NCBI GenBank assembly: GCA_900553465.1 | Contig: USDT01000013.1 | Span: 1-62,955 of the forward strand | Direction: 5' to 3' | DNA length: 62,955 bases | DNA from: an uncultured Prevotella sp. | Lineage (GTDB): Bacteria; Bacteroidota; Bacteroidia; Bacteroidales; Bacteroidaceae | Shown here: positions 10,839 through 20,675 of the stretch, one piece after another | How positions within the stretch are numbered: position 1 is the first letter of the stretch | How the letters are laid out: each line of letters starts with the position of its first letter | Program-made: the position numbers and the translations under genes | Notes under the pieces: model-generated | Seen by the model: only the letters and a program-made list of their open reading frames with translations | Database searches by the model: none | What the model was told of the DNA's origin: nothing

Positions 10839-13331
10839 ATGAAAACATTGAAAATGTGCCTGCCCGATTTGTTGGCAGTGTTGATGTTTGCGCTTATTTC
10901 GTTTGCCTATTTCTTCCCGGCAGACATCGAGGGGCGCATTCTTTATCGTCATGACTCTTCGGCCGGACGCGGTTCGGGAGTCGAACTAACCGAATACTAC
11001 CAGCGTACGGGTGAACCCACCCGCTGGACCAACTCGCTCTTCAGCGGTATGCCGACTTATCAGATGGCTCCGTCGTACAAGAGTGCCGACGTGCTCAACG
11101 GTGTCGGCAAGTTCTATCACCTGTGGATGCCGGAGAATGTGTGGTATGTCTTCGCCTATCTTCTCGGATTCTACATCCTGCTGAGGGCGTTCAATTTCCG
11201 GCAGTCGCTTGCGGCGCTTGGCTCCATCATCTGGGCTTTCAGCAGTTACTTCTTCATCATCATAGCCGCCGGCCATATATGGAAGGTCATAGCCCTTGCA
11301 TATCTGCCGCCGATGATAGCGGGCGTTGTGCTGGCCTACAGGGGTAAATATCTGTGGGGATTCATTCTGACTGCGCTGTTCTCGGCTCTTGAGATACAGG
11401 CCAATCACATACAGATGACATACTACTACATGTTCATCATCCTCTTCTTGTTCATCGCATGGCTTGTAGATGCCATACGCAAGAAGAGTTACGTGCCTTT
11501 CCTAAAGGCTACTGGCGTGTGTCTGGCAGGCGCCGCAATAGGTCTGTGTGTGAATCTTTCCAACCTGTATCACACCTGGGAGTACACCCAGGAATCTATG
11601 CGCGGCAAGAGCGAACTTGTGAAGAAAGACGCCGCCAACCAGACCGGAAGCGGTCTTGACCGCGACTACATCACGCAGTGGAGCTACGGCATAGACGAGA
11701 CATGGACTCTGCTTGTGCCGAATGCCAAGGGAGGCGCGTCCGTGCCACTGTCGATGAACGAGACGGCAATGGAGAAGGCCGACCCACAGTTCATGCAGAT
11801 ATATCAGCAGCTCGGCCAGTATTGGGGTGAACAACCCGGCACGAGCGGTCCTGTATATGTGGGCGCCTTTGTGCTGATGCTATTCATTCTGGGACTCTTC
11901 ATCGTGAAGGGTGGCATCAAGTGGGCGTTGCTCGCTGCAACCATATTGTCCATATTGCTGTCGTGGGGACACAACTTCATGTGGTTCACCAATCTGTTCC
12001 TCGACTATGTGCCCATGTACTCAAAGTTCAGAACGGTGGCTTCAATACTTGTAATAGCCGAGTTCACCATACCGCTGCTGGCCATGCTGGCACTCAAGAA
12101 GATTGTTGACGAACCGGAGATTCTCACACGCAAGATAAAGTTTGTGTACGTCAGCTTTGCTCTCACGGCCGGTGTGTGTCTGCTATTTGCGCTGATGCCG
12201 GGTGTGTTCTTCTCCGACTTCATTTCTTCTGCTGAGATGGAGGCTATGAAGGGAATACCTGCCGAATATCTCAATCCGCTGCTCACCAACCTCCGATCAA
12301 TGCGCGAGGCTGTGTTCACAGCCGACTGCTGGCGCTCGTTCTGGATAGTAGTCTTCGGCACGTTCATGCTCCTTCTGTTCAAGGCTAAGAAACTTCGTGC
12401 CGGTTATATGGTGGCTGCCATCACGGTGCTTTGTCTCATTGACATGTGGCAGGTGAACAAGCGCTATCTCAACGATGGCATGTTCGTGGAGCGCAGTGTA
12501 AGGGAAACACCGCAGCAGATGACTGAGACCGACAAGCTGATTCTTCAGGACAAATCGCTCGACTATCGTGTGCTGAACCTTGCAAGCAATACGTTCAACG
12601 AGAACGAGACTTCATACTATCACAAGAGCATCGGCGGATATCATGCTGCCAAACTGGGACGCTATAACGATATGATAGGTCATTACATCTCGCCGGAGAT
12701 GGCAAAACTGCAGAAGGCTGTGGTAGAAGCCGGCGGCGACATGACCAAAGTGCCGGGCGACTCCATCTATCCTGTGCTCAATATGCTCAATGCCAAATAC
12801 TTCATTCTGCCTCTCCAGGATGGTCAGACTGTGCCTATTCTCAATCCGTATGCCTGCGGCAACGCTTGGTTTGTGGACAATGTGAAGTATGTGAAGAATG
12901 CAAACGAGGAGATAGACGCCGTAGGACAGGTTAATCTCCGCCGCACTGCCGTTGTGGACGAACGCTTCCGCGAGCAGGTTGGACAGGCTGTTCCGCAGAC
13001 CGGCAACTCGCTCGTGACACTGAAGAAATACGAACCCAACGAACTCACATACGACGTGCAGTCGGACAAGGGTGGCGTGATCGTGTTCTCGGAGATTTAT
13101 TATCCGGGATGGACGGCTACCGTGGACGGTGCCGAGGCTGAGCTTGGACGCGCCAACTACATACTGCGCGCTCTCAACGTGAAGCCGGGACGCCACACTG
13201 TTGTGCTGACGTTCAAGCCTAAGTCTGTCGACAACACCGAGACAGTGGCCTATGTGGCTTATGCTCTGCTCTTCCTGGCAGTGGCATTGGGAGTGTTCTT
13301 CGAGTGGCGTAAAAGAAAAAGCAACGCATAA
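10839..13331 (+). CDS. YfhO-family multispanning membrane protein
   Basis: This 830-residue protein has about a dozen hydrophobic segments in its first 550 residues (LLAVLMFALISFAYFFP, YVFAYLLGFYILLRAF, YYYMFIILFLFIAWLV), a soluble region, and a last membrane helix near the C-terminus (VAYVAYALLFLAVALGVFF) followed by EWRKRKS. The pattern, with early SLFSGMPTYQ and late FSEIYYPGWTATVDG, matches the Bacteroidetes members of YfhO, GT-C-like proteins implicated in envelope polymer glycosylation. The acceptor is unknown here. GSCFA follows after 12 bases, so the two are co-transcribed. Confidence 0.87.
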   Translation: MKTLKMCLPDLLAVLMFALISFAYFFPADIEGRILYRHDSSAGRGSGVELTEYYQRTGEPTRWTNSLFSGMPTYQMAPSYKSADVLNGVGKFYHLWMPENVWYVFAYLLGFYILLRAFNFRQSLAALGSIIWAFSSYFFIIIAAGHIWKVIALAYLPPMIAGVVLAYRGKYLWGFILTALFSALEIQANHIQMTYYYMFIILFLFIAWLVDAIRKKSYVPFLKATGVCLAGAAIGLCVNLSNLYHTWEYTQESMRGKSELVKKDAANQTGSGLDRDYITQWSYGIDETWTLLVPNAKGGASVPLSMNETAMEKADPQFMQIYQQLGQYWGEQPGTSGPVYVGAFVLMLFILGLFIVKGGIKWALLAATILSILLSWGHNFMWFTNLFLDYVPMYSKFRTVASILVIAEFTIPLLAMLALKKIVDEPEILTRKIKFVYVSFALTAGVCLLFALMPGVFFSDFISSAEMEAMKGIPAEYLNPLLTNLRSMREAVFTADCWRSFWIVVFGTFMLLLFKAKKLRAGYMVAAITVLCLIDMWQVNKRYLNDGMFVERSVRETPQQMTETDKLILQDKSLDYRVLNLASNTFNENETSYYHKSIGGYHAAKLGRYNDMIGHYISPEMAKLQKAVVEAGGDMTKVPGDSIYPVLNMLNAKYFILPLQDGQTVPILNPYACGNAWFVDNVKYVKNANEEIDAVGQVNLRRTAVVDERFREQVGQAVPQTGNSLVTLKKYEPNELTYDVQSDKGGVIVFSEIYYPGWTATVDGAEAELGRANYILRALNVKPGRHTVVLTFKPKSVDNTETVAYVAYALLFLAVALGVFFEWRKRKSNA

Positions 13332-13343
13332 GACCGACGCGGC

Positions 13344-14171
13344 ATGGAGTTCAGGACAATAGTCAGTGTGGAGCGCCCGCAGTTCAGCATACGTCCCTGC
13401 GAGAGGATGCTTTTCGTGGGGTCGTGCTTTGCCGACAGCATGGGACGGCGCTTTGTGGAGGACAAGTTCCGTGCCGTTGTCAATCCTTTCGGAGTGATGT
13501 ACAATCCGGCGAGCGTTCTCCACACCGTGGAACGTTATGAAGGCGAGCCGCCGGCGGTGGCCGTGTTCACGCTCGGAACAAATCATGTTTATATCTTGAA
13601 GGAGACGGGAGAGATTGTGGATAACTGTCGCAAGCGTCCGCAGCGTCTTTTCCGTGAGGAACAGTTGACGGTGGACGAATGTTGCGACTATCTGTCACGT
13701 GCGGTCGATATTCTGCTTTCGCGTAATTCCGGTGTGCATGTCGTCGTGACGGTGAGTCCGATACGTTACGCCAAATATGGATTCCACGGCAGTGCATTGT
13801 CAAAGGCTGTTCTGCTGCTTGCCGCCGAGAAGCTGGTCGGACGGTATCCGGGTGTGGTGGAATATTTCCCTGCCTATGAGATAGTGAACGACGAACTGCG
13901 CGACTACCGCTTCTACGCCGAAGACATGCTTCATCTTTCACAGCAGGCCGTAAGCTATATATGGGAACGCTTTTCAGCTGCTTATTTCAGCGACGACACA
14001 CGGAAGTTCCTGGAAGAGTGGCGTCCGATAAAGGAGGCTTTGGGGCATAGGCCGTTCAATCCTGACTCTCAGGAGTACAAGGATTTCCTCGCCGCCACCC
14101 TGCATAAGGCGGAACTGCTTGCCGAAAAATATCCTGATATGGAATGGAACGGCGCGAATTGTGGCACGTGA
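13344..14171 (+). CDS. GSCFA domain protein
   Basis: The 275-residue product shows the name-giving motif LFVGSCFADSMGRRF near residue 30 and the later block VVVTVSPIRYAKYGFHGS, both typical of the GSCFA family (SGNH-hydrolase-like). The Ser of GSCFA and a downstream Asp/His (MLHLSQQA) would fit an esterase-type site; the biochemical role is not established. It lacks a signal peptide. It follows the YfhO-like gene closely and ends at a strong terminator, which suggests a shared job in envelope glycan or acyl modification (inference). Confidence 0.88.
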   Translation: MEFRTIVSVERPQFSIRPCERMLFVGSCFADSMGRRFVEDKFRAVVNPFGVMYNPASVLHTVERYEGEPPAVAVFTLGTNHVYILKETGEIVDNCRKRPQRLFREEQLTVDECCDYLSRAVDILLSRNSGVHVVVTVSPIRYAKYGFHGSALSKAVLLLAAEKLVGRYPGVVEYFPAYEIVNDELRDYRFYAEDMLHLSQQAVSYIWERFSAAYFSDDTRKFLEEWRPIKEALGHRPFNPDSQEYKDFLAATLHKAELLAEKYPDMEWNGANCGT

Positions 14172-14202
14172 TGCTCTTGTGCGCAAAGTCAAGATAATAA
14201 TG

Positions 14203-14250
14203 AAAGACTCCTTTCTGCTGAAGATTATGCCGGAAGGAGTCTTTTATTTT
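14203..14250 (+). terminator. Terminator of the YfhO-GSCFA operon
   Basis: An 11-bp stem AAAGACTCCTT (14203-14213) pairs with AAGGAGTCTTT (14234-14244), followed by a T-rich tail. Confidence 0.88.
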
Positions 14251-14264
14251 TGTATATGCTTGTG

Positions 14265-14293
14265 TTGTATGTGAAAAAAAAGTATTAAGTTTG
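14265..14293 (+). promoter_or_regulatory. Promoter of murF-alr
   Basis: TTG at 14265-14267 and TAAGTTTG at 14286-14293 (spacing 18) lie 21 bases before the chosen ATG at 14315. Confidence 0.65.
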
Positions 14294-14314
14294 CACCATC
14301 AAAAACACAAGAAA

Positions 14315-16789
14315 ATGACTTACAGTATCGAAAGAGTTACCACGCTTATCGGTGCTCACCGTTATGGCAACACCGACTCAGACATAGCCTTCCTGCTCAC
14401 AGACAGCCGATCGCTGTGTTTTCCTGAAGAAACATTGTTCTTTGCACTGAAATCGGAACGCAATGACGGTTTTCGCTACATCCCCGATCTTTATCGTCGC
14501 GGTGTGCGCAATTTTGTGGTGTCGGTGGTTCCCGACGATTTTGCTACGGCTTATCCTGACGCTAACTTCCTGAAGGTGGAGAGCCCGCTCATTGCGTTGC
14601 AACGTCTGGCTGAACGCCATCGCGAGGAATACAATATACCCGTTGTGGGCATAACCGGCAGCAATGGCAAGACAATGGTGAAGGAGTGGCTTTATCAGCT
14701 TCTGTCACCTGACATGATGGTTGTGCGCTCTCCGCGCAGCTACAACTCGCAGATTGGTGTACCTCTCTCGGTGTGGCTGATGACCGAACAGACGCAGGTT
14801 GGACTGTTTGAGGCTGGAATAAGCAAGCCGGGAGAGATGCTTGCACTGCGCAATATCATACAGCCTACGATAAGCATCATAACCAATCTGGGCACTGCCC
14901 ATCAGGAGAACTTCGAGTCGCCGGAGGCCAAATGCCGCGAGAAGATGATGCTCTTCCATGACGCCGAAACCGTGATATACTGTTCGGATGAGGCTGTGGT
15001 TAACGACACTATGGGTACTTTGGACTATAAGGGCGAGCGTCTGGCATGGTCGGAGAAGGATAATGAAGCGCCGTTCTTCATAAAGTCGGTGGAGAAGAAG
15101 GATACATTCACAACAGTACATTATATATATAAGGGCACGGAGGCTGCCTACACGTTGCCTTTCATAGATGAGGCTTCTGTGCGCAATTCCGTCTCATGCG
15201 CAGCTGTGGCACTGCATCTTGGCCTGAAGCCGGAGGTGCTTGATGAGCGTATGGGCCGTCTTGAGCCGGTGGCAATGCGTCTGGAGGTGAAGAAGGGACA
15301 GCGCGGATGTACGCTGATAAACGATTCTTACAACTCCGACGTAAACTCGTTGGACATAGCTCTCGACTTCATGAACCGCCGTCCTGACCATAAAGGCCGC
15401 AAGCGCACACTCATCCTGAGCGACATTTATCAGAGTGGCAAACCGCTCGACGAGTTATACACCGAGGTTTCTACAATGGCATGCAAGCGCGGTGTGGAGA
15501 AACTTATCGGCATAGGACCGCAGATTGCGTCGCAGGCTGACGTGATAGAAGTGCCGGAAAAGCATTTCTTCCCTGACTGTACATCGTTTATCCGCAGCGG
15601 TGCTTTCGACGATCTGCACGACGAGGTGATACTTATCAAGGGTGCACGACGCTTCGGTTTCGACAATCTTACGGAACTTCTGGTGGAGAAGGTGCACGAA
15701 ACGATTCTTGAGGTGAACCTTAACGCTGTTGTGAACAATTTGAACTACTATCGTTCTTTCCTGAGTCCGGAGACAAAGATGGTGTGTATGATAAAGGCCG
15801 ACGCCTATGGAGCCGGTTCGGTTGAGATTGCCAAGACTTTGCAGGAGCATCGTGTTGATTATCTTGCCGTAGCTGTTGCTGACGAGGGTGTCACGTTGCG
15901 CAAGAACGGAATCACGCAGAACATCATGATAATGAATCCGGAGATGACGGCATTCAAGACAATGTTTGACTACGATCTCGAACCGGAGGTTTACAGTTTC
16001 AGACTTCTTGACGCACTTGTAGCAGCTGCACGCAAGGAAGGAATAACCAATTTCCCTGTCCATATAAAGCTGGACACAGGTATGCATCGTCTCGGATTCG
16101 ATCCGGAGAAGGACATCGATGAACTTATCGACAGACTTCATCGTCAGAACGCGATAATACCGCGGTCAGTGTTCTCACACTTTGTCGGAAGCGATTCAGA
16201 CAATTTCAATGAGTTCTCCAAACATCAGTTCGAACTGTTCGATAAGGGAAGTCGCAGACTGCAAGCCGCTTTCCCGCACAAGATATTGCGTCACATAGAC
16301 AACTCTGCAGGCATTGAGCATTTCCCGGAACGCCAACTCGATATGTGCCGTCTGGGATTGGGACTTTATGGAATCAATCCTATCGACAACTCGGTAATAA
16401 ACAATGTAAGCACACTCCGCACCACAATATTACAGATGCGCCATGTTCCGGCTGGTGAGACTGTGGGATACAGCCGCAAGGGAAAAATAGAGCATGACAG
16501 CGTGATTGCTGCCATTCCTATAGGATATGCCGATGGTCTGAACCGCCATTTGGGCAACCGCCATTGCTATTGCCTGGTGAATGGCAAGAAAGCCGAGTAT
16601 GTCGGCAACATCTGTATGGACGTTGCGATGATTGATGTCACCGGAATAGACTGTAAGGAAGGTGACAGAGTGGAGATATTCGGCGATAATCTGCCTGTCA
16701 CTGTACTGTCTGACGCACTCGATACAATACCGTATGAGGTACTGACAGGCATAAGCAGCCGAGTGAAGAAAGTGTATTTCCAGGATTGA
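14315..16789 (+). CDS. murF-alr: Bifunctional UDP-MurNAc-tripeptide:D-Ala-D-Ala ligase / alanine racemase
   Basis: I choose the ATG at 14315 (824 residues, MTYSIERVTTLIGAHRYG), since the frame upstream overlaps the promoter. The first 450 or so residues are MurF: TDSRSL substrate loop, the ATP loop GITGSNGKT at 112-120 and NDSYNSDVNSL. From about residue 460 the protein is a complete PLP-dependent alanine racemase: Lys494 in MIKADAYGAG, LDTGMHRLGF, SHFVGSD, the Tyr of ETVGYSRKG, and IGYADG. One chain thus makes D-Ala and uses D-Ala-D-Ala to finish the peptidoglycan precursor. The fusion is known in Bacteroidetes. Both halves keep their catalytic residues. Confidence 0.95.
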   Translation: MTYSIERVTTLIGAHRYGNTDSDIAFLLTDSRSLCFPEETLFFALKSERNDGFRYIPDLYRRGVRNFVVSVVPDDFATAYPDANFLKVESPLIALQRLAERHREEYNIPVVGITGSNGKTMVKEWLYQLLSPDMMVVRSPRSYNSQIGVPLSVWLMTEQTQVGLFEAGISKPGEMLALRNIIQPTISIITNLGTAHQENFESPEAKCREKMMLFHDAETVIYCSDEAVVNDTMGTLDYKGERLAWSEKDNEAPFFIKSVEKKDTFTTVHYIYKGTEAAYTLPFIDEASVRNSVSCAAVALHLGLKPEVLDERMGRLEPVAMRLEVKKGQRGCTLINDSYNSDVNSLDIALDFMNRRPDHKGRKRTLILSDIYQSGKPLDELYTEVSTMACKRGVEKLIGIGPQIASQADVIEVPEKHFFPDCTSFIRSGAFDDLHDEVILIKGARRFGFDNLTELLVEKVHETILEVNLNAVVNNLNYYRSFLSPETKMVCMIKADAYGAGSVEIAKTLQEHRVDYLAVAVADEGVTLRKNGITQNIMIMNPEMTAFKTMFDYDLEPEVYSFRLLDALVAAARKEGITNFPVHIKLDTGMHRLGFDPEKDIDELIDRLHRQNAIIPRSVFSHFVGSDSDNFNEFSKHQFELFDKGSRRLQAAFPHKILRHIDNSAGIEHFPERQLDMCRLGLGLYGINPIDNSVINNVSTLRTTILQMRHVPAGETVGYSRKGKIEHDSVIAAIPIGYADGLNRHLGNRHCYCLVNGKKAEYVGNICMDVAMIDVTGIDCKEGDRVEIFGDNLPVTVLSDALDTIPYEVLTGISSRVKKVYFQD

Positions 16790-16901
16790 TATGTTTTCCG
16801 GTGTATCTTTGGATGTTGGTACCCTTGTCATTGTATGTGCGTGATTTTGTATCCGTACTGGTGCTGACAGAACATTGCAAAGCCGGAATGATGATATGAA
16901 A

Positions 16902-16949
16902 AAAAGAGACACATCAACATAAATTCGCGATGTGTCTCTTTTGTTTTTT
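16902..16949. terminator. Bidirectional terminator between murF-alr and the nitroreductase gene
   Basis: A perfect 14-bp stem (16902-16915 with 16929-16942, AAAAGAGACACATC) with A and T tails serves two convergent genes. Confidence 0.88.
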
Positions 16950-17036
16950 ATATATCCATAAGTGGTAGGCGGCGTACTGTGGAATGACAGTGTTGTTTCC
17001 GACCTTTATATAATTATGTTTTGATTAGGGAAAACA

Positions 17037-17777
17037 TCATTTCAGGAATCCCTGCCGCTTGAGTGCTTCTATCATTCCGGCCGACATCGCCTCATTGTCA
17101 CGTTTTGTGTAACGGCAGTCTGTGAAAACCTGTGCCAGCGTCTCTTTATTGTTTATCTCTACAAAATGGCGGTTTTCCGGCAGTGACTCCTTTTCTTTAT
17201 AATATTCATCGATATTTTCAGGAGTGTAGTCGTGGAATGTTTCTGAGTGGAAAATGGCTTTCAGAGGCAGTCTGTCCGATATTGCCGGGTTCTCGTCCGG
17301 CCATCCCAGTGTTATTGTTGCCACCGGCATGACGAGCTGCGGCAGTTTGAGGACGTCAATGATAGCCTGCGGATCGTATATTGTTGTGCCAAGGAAACAA
17401 TAGCCGAGACCCTGTTCGTCAGCAATATTGCAGAATGTCTGACAGAAGAGAAGGGCGTCTGTGGCAGCGTTGATGAACGAAAGAAAATTGTCGTATCCCG
17501 GTGTTGCATTGCGGTTTTCGGCCCATACGGTGGTTCGTCTGAAGTCGGCGCAGAAGGTGAGCACTACAGGTGCTTCGGTCACCATCGGCTGGTTGAAGTG
17601 TGCCGGGGCCAGACGCTGTTTTATTTCAGCGCTCCTTGTTGCAACTACGCTGTAGAGTTGCAGATTTCCCATAGTCTGTGTGTGCTCGGCATGTGCAAGC
17701 ATGCTCTGCAGCAATTCGTCGGAAACATCACGGCTGGAGTATTTCCTTATGCTTCGTCTTGTATCTAATGAATTCAT
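17037..17777 (-). CDS. Nitroreductase-family FMN oxidoreductase (NfsA-like)
   Basis: The 246-residue product opens MNSLDTRRSIRKYSSRDVSDELL, the FMN-phosphate-binding Arg cluster of the family. It contains AEHTQTMGNLQLYSVV, the DALLFCQTFCNIADEQGLGYCFLGT stretch near the flavin, and PVATITLGWPDE. The arrangement, with a long C-terminal extension past the core, matches NADPH-dependent NfsA-type enzymes better than short NfnB forms. It is cytoplasmic; the natural substrate cannot be told. It is a single-gene unit with its own TATCTTTG box. Confidence 0.9.
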   Translation of the reverse strand: MNSLDTRRSIRKYSSRDVSDELLQSMLAHAEHTQTMGNLQLYSVVATRSAEIKQRLAPAHFNQPMVTEAPVVLTFCADFRRTTVWAENRNATPGYDNFLSFINAATDALLFCQTFCNIADEQGLGYCFLGTTIYDPQAIIDVLKLPQLVMPVATITLGWPDENPAISDRLPLKAIFHSETFHDYTPENIDEYYKEKESLPENRHFVEINNKETLAQVFTDCRYTKRDNEAMSAGMIEALKRQGFLK

Positions 17778-17801
17778 TTTTTTGTAAATTTTAGTTCACT
17801 A

Positions 17802-17809
17802 CAAAGATA
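17802..17809 (-). promoter_or_regulatory. -7 box of the nitroreductase gene
   Basis: TATCTTTG on the minus strand, 25 bases before the ATG. The -33 element is not evident. Confidence 0.6.
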
Positions 17810-17894
17810 CGGAAATTTTCTTTTTTGGAAAATTCTGCTGATGTTAATTGACTAAATATATCCTAAATGATTTCTTAATGTGAAAATAATATTG

Positions 17895-17902
17895 TAGTTT
17901 TG
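17895..17902 (+). promoter_or_regulatory. -7 box of the nrdJ promoter
   Basis: TAGTTTTG fits TAnnTTTG. It implies a leader of about 100 bases before the ATG at 18009. That leader has a GC-rich patch (CGGCCGGCG) but no cobalamin-riboswitch boxes. Confidence 0.55.
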
Positions 17903-18008
17903 CATCAGTAAATGTCAACGGCCGGCGTTGTCATATCTGTACGAAAATTGAACCGGCTGATTGACATTGTGTTCTTGATTTTTATTGAATAATCTATATA
18001 TTTTACTG

Positions 18009-20558
18009 ATGGAAATTTTGAAGACATACTCATACGATGAGGCTTTCGGCGAGTCTCTGAAATATTTTGACGGAGATGAGCTCGCAGCAAGAGTGTGGGT
18101 TAACAAGTATGCGATGAAAGACAGTTTCGGACGCATATATGAAAAGTCGCCCGAAGACATGCATTGGCGTATTGCCAACGAGATTGCAAGGATAGAAAAC
18201 AAGTATAAGAATCCGATGACGGCGCAGGAGGTGTACGACCTTCTCGACCATTTCAGATATATAGTTCCGGCGGGAAGTCCTATGACAGGAATAGGAAACG
18301 ACCATCAGGTGGCTTCACTGAGCAACTGTTTTGTAATTGGTCTCGACGGCGATGCTGACTCTTACGGTGCGATAATGCGTATCGACGAGGAGCAGGTACA
18401 GTTGATGAAGCGTCGCGGTGGAGTGGGACACGACCTGTCACACATACGTCCTAAAGGTTCACCGGTGAACAACTCTGCGCTTACTTCCACCGGACTTGTT
18501 CCGTTCATGGAAAGATACAGCAACTCTACACGTGAGGTTGCGCAGGACGGACGACGCGGTGCGCTTATGCTGTCTGTAAGCATAAAGCATCCGGACAGCG
18601 AGGCTTTCATCGATGCGAAGATGACTGAAGGCAAGGTGACCGGTGCCAATGTGTCTGTCAAGATAGACGACGAATTCATGGAAGCAGCCGTAAACGACAG
18701 ACCATATACACAGCAGTTCCCGATAGATTCGGACAATCCCATGGTGAAAAAGGAGATATCCGCGAAGCAGCTTTGGGACAAGATAGTGCACAATGCATGG
18801 AAGAGTGCCGAGCCGGGTGTACTTTTCTGGGATACAATATTGCGCGAGAGCATTCCCGACTGTTATGCAGATCTGGGCTTCCGCACTGTTTCCACCAATC
18901 CTTGCGGTGAGATTCCGTTGTGTCCTTACGACTCCTGCCGTCTGCTTTCAATCAATCTTTATTCATACGTAGTGAATCCGTTCACTCCTGAAGCACGCTT
19001 TGATTTCGAGAAGTTCAAGGCTCACGTACGTGTGGCTCAGCGTATAATGGATGACATTGTAGACCTTGAACTCGAAAAGATCGATAAGATAATGGAGAAG
19101 ATAAACATCGATCCGCAGAGTCAGGAAGTGAAAGGCGCCGAGTATCATCTGTGGGAGAAGATAAAGGACAAGAGCGGAAAGGGACGCCGTACGGGCGTGG
19201 GCATCACGGCCGAAGGCGATATGCTTGCTGCGATGGGACTGCGCTACGGCACTCAGGAAGCCACCGACTTCAGTGTTGAAGTGCATAAGACTCTTGCTCT
19301 CAGTGCATACCGCAGTTCTGTAGAGATGGCCCGTGAGCGCGGAGCGTTCGAAGTGTTCGACGCATCACGCGAGGCCAACAACCCGTTCCTGCTCCGTATA
19401 AAGGAAGCTGACGCCCAGTTGTATGAGGATATAATGAAATACGGCCGCCGCAATATAGCATGTCTTACCATTGCGCCAACAGGTACGACAAGTCTGATGA
19501 CGCAGACAACAAGCGGAATTGAACCTGTGTTCATGCCTGTTTACAAACGTCGTCGCAAAGTGAACCCCAACGACACGGAGGTGCATGTCGATTTTGTTGA
19601 CGAAGTGGGCGATTCATTTGAGGAGTACATTGTATATCACAAGAAGTTCCTCGAATGGATGAAAGTGAACGGATATGATACAGAGAAGCGTTACACCCAG
19701 GAGGAAATAGACGACCTCGTGGTGAAATCACCATATTATAAGGCAACAGCAAACGATGTCGACTGGCTGATGAAAGTCAAGATGCAGGGTGCAATCCAGA
19801 AATGGGTTGACCATAGCATCAGTGTGACAGTGAACCTTCCGAATGATGTGGATGAGGCTCTTGTCAACCGTTTGTACGTAGAAGCATGGCGCTCTGGCTG
19901 CAAAGGATGTACTATCTATCGCGACGGAAGCCGTTCGGGAGTAATGATTTCCGTTTCGAAGAAAGACAAGAAGAGCGATGACAAGGAAGAGTGTCCTTGC
20001 GCACATCCTGAAGTGACGGAGGTGAGACCGAAGGAACTGGAATGTGATGTTGTGCGTTTCCAGAACAACAAGGAGAAATGGGTGGCCTTCGTAGGTCTGC
20101 TCAATGGTTATCCTTACGAGATCTTCACCGGTCTGCAGGACGACGAGGAAGGCATTGTTCTGCCCAAGACAGTAACCAAGGGTAAGATAATCAAGCAGAA
20201 GAACGAGGACGGCCACAGCCGTTACGACTTCCAGTTTGAGAACAAGCGTGGATATAAGACCACTGTAGAAGGACTGAGCGAAAAGTTCAATCCGGAATAC
20301 TGGAACTACGCAAAACTTATTTCCGGTGTGCTGCGCTACCGCATGCCTATCGGCAACGTAATCAAGCTGGTCGGTTCGCTGCAGCTCAAGAGCGAAAGCA
20401 TCAATACCTGGAAGAACGGTGTTGAGCGTGCTTTGAAGAAATATATTGTGGATGGCACCGAGGCAAAGGGACAGTCCTGTCCTGTATGCGGTGGAACTCT
20501 TGTTTATCAGGAAGGCTGCCTCATTTGCAAAAACTGCGGTGCATCGCGTTGCGGATAG
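18009..20558 (+). CDS. nrdJ: Adenosylcobalamin-dependent (class II) ribonucleotide reductase
   Basis: The ATG at 18009 gives 849 residues (MEILKTYSYDEAFGES). Family features are RVWVNKYAM, MKRRGGVGHDLSHIRP, the catalytic Cys-x-x-Glu in TNPCGEIPLCPYDSC, CLTIAPTGTTSLMTQT for substrate binding, a TSCPD-like region around residues 640-800, and a C-terminal zinc ribbon (CPVCGG then CKNCG). It reduces ribonucleotides with B12 as radical source, so it works with or without oxygen and needs B12 uptake; a BtuB-like receptor lies 5.5 kb away. No NrdR box is evident by eye. Confidence 0.93.
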   Translation: MEILKTYSYDEAFGESLKYFDGDELAARVWVNKYAMKDSFGRIYEKSPEDMHWRIANEIARIENKYKNPMTAQEVYDLLDHFRYIVPAGSPMTGIGNDHQVASLSNCFVIGLDGDADSYGAIMRIDEEQVQLMKRRGGVGHDLSHIRPKGSPVNNSALTSTGLVPFMERYSNSTREVAQDGRRGALMLSVSIKHPDSEAFIDAKMTEGKVTGANVSVKIDDEFMEAAVNDRPYTQQFPIDSDNPMVKKEISAKQLWDKIVHNAWKSAEPGVLFWDTILRESIPDCYADLGFRTVSTNPCGEIPLCPYDSCRLLSINLYSYVVNPFTPEARFDFEKFKAHVRVAQRIMDDIVDLELEKIDKIMEKINIDPQSQEVKGAEYHLWEKIKDKSGKGRRTGVGITAEGDMLAAMGLRYGTQEATDFSVEVHKTLALSAYRSSVEMARERGAFEVFDASREANNPFLLRIKEADAQLYEDIMKYGRRNIACLTIAPTGTTSLMTQTTSGIEPVFMPVYKRRRKVNPNDTEVHVDFVDEVGDSFEEYIVYHKKFLEWMKVNGYDTEKRYTQEEIDDLVVKSPYYKATANDVDWLMKVKMQGAIQKWVDHSISVTVNLPNDVDEALVNRLYVEAWRSGCKGCTIYRDGSRSGVMISVSKKDKKSDDKEECPCAHPEVTEVRPKELECDVVRFQNNKEKWVAFVGLLNGYPYEIFTGLQDDEEGIVLPKTVTKGKIIKQKNEDGHSRYDFQFENKRGYKTTVEGLSEKFNPEYWNYAKLISGVLRYRMPIGNVIKLVGSLQLKSESINTWKNGVERALKKYIVDGTEAKGQSCPVCGGTLVYQEGCLICKNCGASRCG

Positions 20559-20588
20559 TATTCTTCTGAAGATCTAATCTTTATATAC

Positions 20589-20655
20589 GGGTGTGCCGGA
20601 GGCTGTTCACGATGAGTGACAAGGTTTCTGGCGCACCCTTTCGTTTTTCTTTTTC
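20589..20655 (+). terminator. Probable terminator of nrdJ
   Basis: An imperfect 12-bp stem (GGGTGTGCCGGA with TCTGGCGCACCC, two mismatches) is followed by a T-rich stretch. It lies just before folB, so it may also attenuate readthrough into folB, for which no separate promoter is visible. Confidence 0.6.
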
Positions 20656-20675
20656 AACACCGATTTTCTTTTTTT

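Noticed and set aside
17903..18008. Cobalamin riboswitch in front of nrdJ
   Set aside because: The leader is too short and lacks the conserved B12-box; only a GC-rich patch is present.
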